From an uncultured Bacteroidales bacterium (GTDB lineage Bacteria; Bacteroidota; Bacteroidia; Bacteroidales; Muribaculaceae): DNA of 16,248 nucleotides. The notes beneath the pieces were generated by a model that did no database searches, was not told where the DNA came from, and saw only the letters and a list, made by a program, of their open reading frames with translations. The DNA lies in assembly GCA_900554345.1 (NCBI GenBank), contig USHH01000026.1, positions 1 to 16,248 of the forward strand, read 5' to 3'. The first letter of the stretch is position 1, and every line of letters starts with the position of its first letter. The translations under genes and the position numbers were made by a program. Below, piece by piece: positions 14,683 through 16,248 of the stretch.

Positions 14683-15771
14683 CTATTTCACTATACCTTT
14701 CTCGAGATACTCCTCGAGATTGAGGCGCACGTGCTCGCCGGCCCTCTCGGCGGCCACCTTGCTCATGTCGGAGTCTACCATGCGCTCCACGAGCTGGCGG
14801 AAGGTGGTGGTGCGGGGATTCCAGCCGAGCTCGCGGCGGGCCTTCGACGGGTCGCCGAGAAGGTTCACCACGTCGGTGGGGCGGTAGAAGTCGGGCGACA
14901 CCTCCACGAGCACGCGGCCCGTGGCGCGGTCGATGCCCTTCTCGTCGGCGCCCTCTCCCTCCCAGCGCAGCTCTATGCCCACGCGGCTGAAGGCCAGCTC
15001 GCAGAATTCCCTGACGGTGTGCTGCTCGCCGGTGGCGATCACGAAGTCGGAGGGAGCCTGCTGCTGGAGCATGAGCCACATACACTCCACGTAGTCGGGG
15101 GCATAGCCCCAGTCGCGCTTCGACGAGAGGTTGCCGAGGTAGAGCCTCTCCTGCTTCCCCTGAGCTATGCGGGCCGCGGCCAGCGTGATCTTGCGCGTCA
15201 CGAAGGTCTCGCCGCGCCGCTCGCTCTCGTGGTTGAAGAGGATGCCCGAGCAGCAATACATGCCGTAGGCCTCGCGGTATTCCTTCACGATCCAGAAGCC
15301 GTAGAGCTTCGCCACGGCATAGGGGCTGTAGGGGTGGAACGGGGTGAGCTCGTTCTGCGGCACGGCCTCCACCTTTCCGAAGAGCTCGGAAGTGCTCGCC
15401 TGATATACGCGGCAGGTGGCGGCGAGGCCGCACTGCCTCACGGCCTCCAGCACCCGCAGCACGCCGGTGGCGTCGGTGTCGGCCGTGTATTCGGGCACGT
15501 CGAAGCTCACCTGCACGTGGCTCTGGGCGGCGAGATTGTAGATCTCGTCGGGACGCACGCTTCCGATGGCCTTCATGAGGCTCATGGAGTCGCTCATGTC
15601 TGCATAATGGAGATGGAAGCGGGGATGCCCCTCGAGATGGGCTATGCGCTCGCGGTAGTCGGTGGAGCTGCGGCGTATCGTGCCGTGCACGTCGTAGCCC
15701 TTCTCTATGAGGAATTCGGCCAGATATGAGCCGTCCTGGCCGGTGACGCCTGTGATGAGTGCTTTCTTCAT
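14683..15771 (-). CDS. gmd: GDP-mannose 4,6-dehydratase
   Basis: A 362-residue short-chain dehydrogenase/reductase-type protein. It converts GDP-D-mannose to GDP-4-keto-6-deoxy-D-mannose, the precursor of GDP-L-fucose and GDP-rhamnose. Visible motifs are the NADP-binding GVTGQDG (8-14), the family-specific HGTIRRSS (29-36), STSELFG with the catalytic Thr/Ser-Glu (126-132), and the Tyr151-x3-Lys155 pair in SPYAVAKLYG. NHESERRGETFVTRKIT and LYLGNLSSKRDWGYAPDYV are also hallmarks of Gmd. The start is the ATG at 15771 (MKKALITGVTG), the usual Gmd start. It overlaps the upstream epimerase stop as ATGA, pointing to translational coupling. No GDP-fucose synthase (fcl) is in the window, so whether the product is fucose, rhamnose or another sugar cannot be told. 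Confidence 0.96.
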   Translation of the reverse strand: MKKALITGVTGQDGSYLAEFLIEKGYDVHGTIRRSSTDYRERIAHLEGHPRFHLHYADMSDSMSLMKAIGSVRPDEIYNLAAQSHVQVSFDVPEYTADTDATGVLRVLEAVRQCGLAATCRVYQASTSELFGKVEAVPQNELTPFHPYSPYAVAKLYGFWIVKEYREAYGMYCCSGILFNHESERRGETFVTRKITLAAARIAQGKQERLYLGNLSSKRDWGYAPDYVECMWLMLQQQAPSDFVIATGEQHTVREFCELAFSRVGIELRWEGEGADEKGIDRATGRVLVEVSPDFYRPTDVVNLLGDPSKARRELGWNPRTTTFRQLVERMVDSDMSKVAAERAGEHVRLNLEEYLEKGIVK

Positions 15772-16248
15772 TTCCTGTCGTTTTTCATGTATCGCTCCCA
15801 TTCGAGCCGCCACTCGGCGAAGCGGGCTATCCCCTCGTGGAGTCCGACCCGTGGCTGATAGCCGTAGTCGCGCGTCAGCAGCGAGGTGTCGGCCCAGGTG
15901 GTGGCCACGTCGCCGGGCTGCATCGGCAGCATCTCCTTGCGCGCCTCGCCTCCGATGGCGCGCTCGAGCTCCGTGATGAAGAGCATGAGGCTCTCGGGGT
16001 GGCCGCAGCCGATGTTGTAGACCGGGGCCTTCCCCTCGGGCGAGCCCTCCGCCACGCGGGCCGTGCCCTCCACGATATCGTCGATATAGGTGAAGTCGCG
16101 GCTCATGTCGCCGTGGTTGAACACCTTGATGGGCCTCCCCTCGAGGATCGCGTCGGAGAAGAGCATCGGCGCCATGTCGGGGCGTCCCCAGGGGCCGTAG
16201 ACCGTGAAATAGCGCAGCCCCGTGGTCTTGAAGCCGTAGAGGCGGGAG
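15768..16248 (-). CDS. UDP-glucuronate 4-epimerase-like NAD-dependent epimerase (C-terminal part)
   Basis: The last 159 codons of a gene that runs off the right edge. The frame is open from 16247, beginning SRLYGFKTTGLRYFTVYGPWGRPDMAP; ATGs inside it are internal. GLRYFTVYGPWGRPDM, then VFNHGDMSRDFTYIDDIVEG and YNIGCGHPESL, are typical of UDP-glucuronate 4-epimerases, which make UDP-galacturonate for capsule or O-antigen. A closely related UDP-sugar epimerase activity cannot be excluded because the N-terminal NAD site is outside the window. The stop codon overlaps the gmd start by 4 nt. With gmd it suggests a sugar-nucleotide segment of a surface polysaccharide pathway extending to the right. 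Confidence 0.88.
   Translation of the reverse strand, partial: SRLYGFKTTGLRYFTVYGPWGRPDMAPMLFSDAILEGRPIKVFNHGDMSRDFTYIDDIVEGTARVAEGSPEGKAPVYNIGCGHPESLMLFITELERAIGGEARKEMLPMQPGDVATTWADTSLLTRDYGYQPRVGLHEGIARFAEWRLEWERYMKNDRK

Noticed and set aside
10580..16248. mgtE and mutS as part of a polysaccharide cluster because they follow gmd
   Set aside because: Shared strand and short gaps suggest co-transcription, but both are housekeeping genes with no known link to the sugar pathway. Proximity alone does not support a functional claim.

Overview
The window looks like chromosome of a Bacteroidales gut-type bacterium, most likely the Muribaculaceae/Prevotella side of the order. Three things point there. 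The promoters fit the Bacteroidetes housekeeping consensus (TTTG, a 19-21 nt spacer, TAnnTTTG) rather than -35/-10 boxes. Shine-Dalgarno sites are weak. The two secreted proteins end in C-terminal tails typical of that group. The GC-rich coding / AT-rich intergenic contrast is uniform, and I see no insertion sequence, phage gene, CRISPR array or other clear sign of recent transfer.

Left edge to about 900: the first 11 codons of a minus-strand gene with a signal-peptide-like start, a small DUF805 membrane protein, and a tRNA-Glu(TTC) with its own promoter and a strong terminator.

About 860-10576 is the interesting part. It holds two similarly built modules separated by an AAA ATPase gene. Each module is a divergent pair: a minus-strand exported protein with a T9SS-like C-terminal tail (940-3612 and 7083-8738), and a plus-strand regulator (3767-5464 and 8888-10576) with an N-terminal lipoprotein-like signal, a TPR-like helical domain, one transmembrane helix, a coiled coil and a C-terminal helix-turn-helix. 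The regulators are paralogues. Both have a -7 box so close to the start codon that the mRNA should be nearly leaderless. Both are preceded by a shared 19-nt box, TACARCCATTATTYTTTGC, which is duplicated 21 bp apart in the second module. My inference is that these are paired systems of an exported surface protein and a membrane-tethered regulator. The ATPase gene between them has three operator-like TATAAYCGGA sites at exactly 41-bp spacing in and above its promoter.

About 10580-16248 is housekeeping, all on the minus strand: a UDP-glucuronate 4-epimerase-like gene (cut by the window edge), gmd (GDP-mannose 4,6-dehydratase, overlapping it by 4 nt), mgtE (Mg2+ channel/transporter) and mutS (mismatch repair). 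The first two supply activated sugars for surface polysaccharide. The tight spacing suggests one transcript running at least from the epimerase to mgtE and probably through mutS. mutS ends 3 bp from the convergent second regulator, with no terminator in between.
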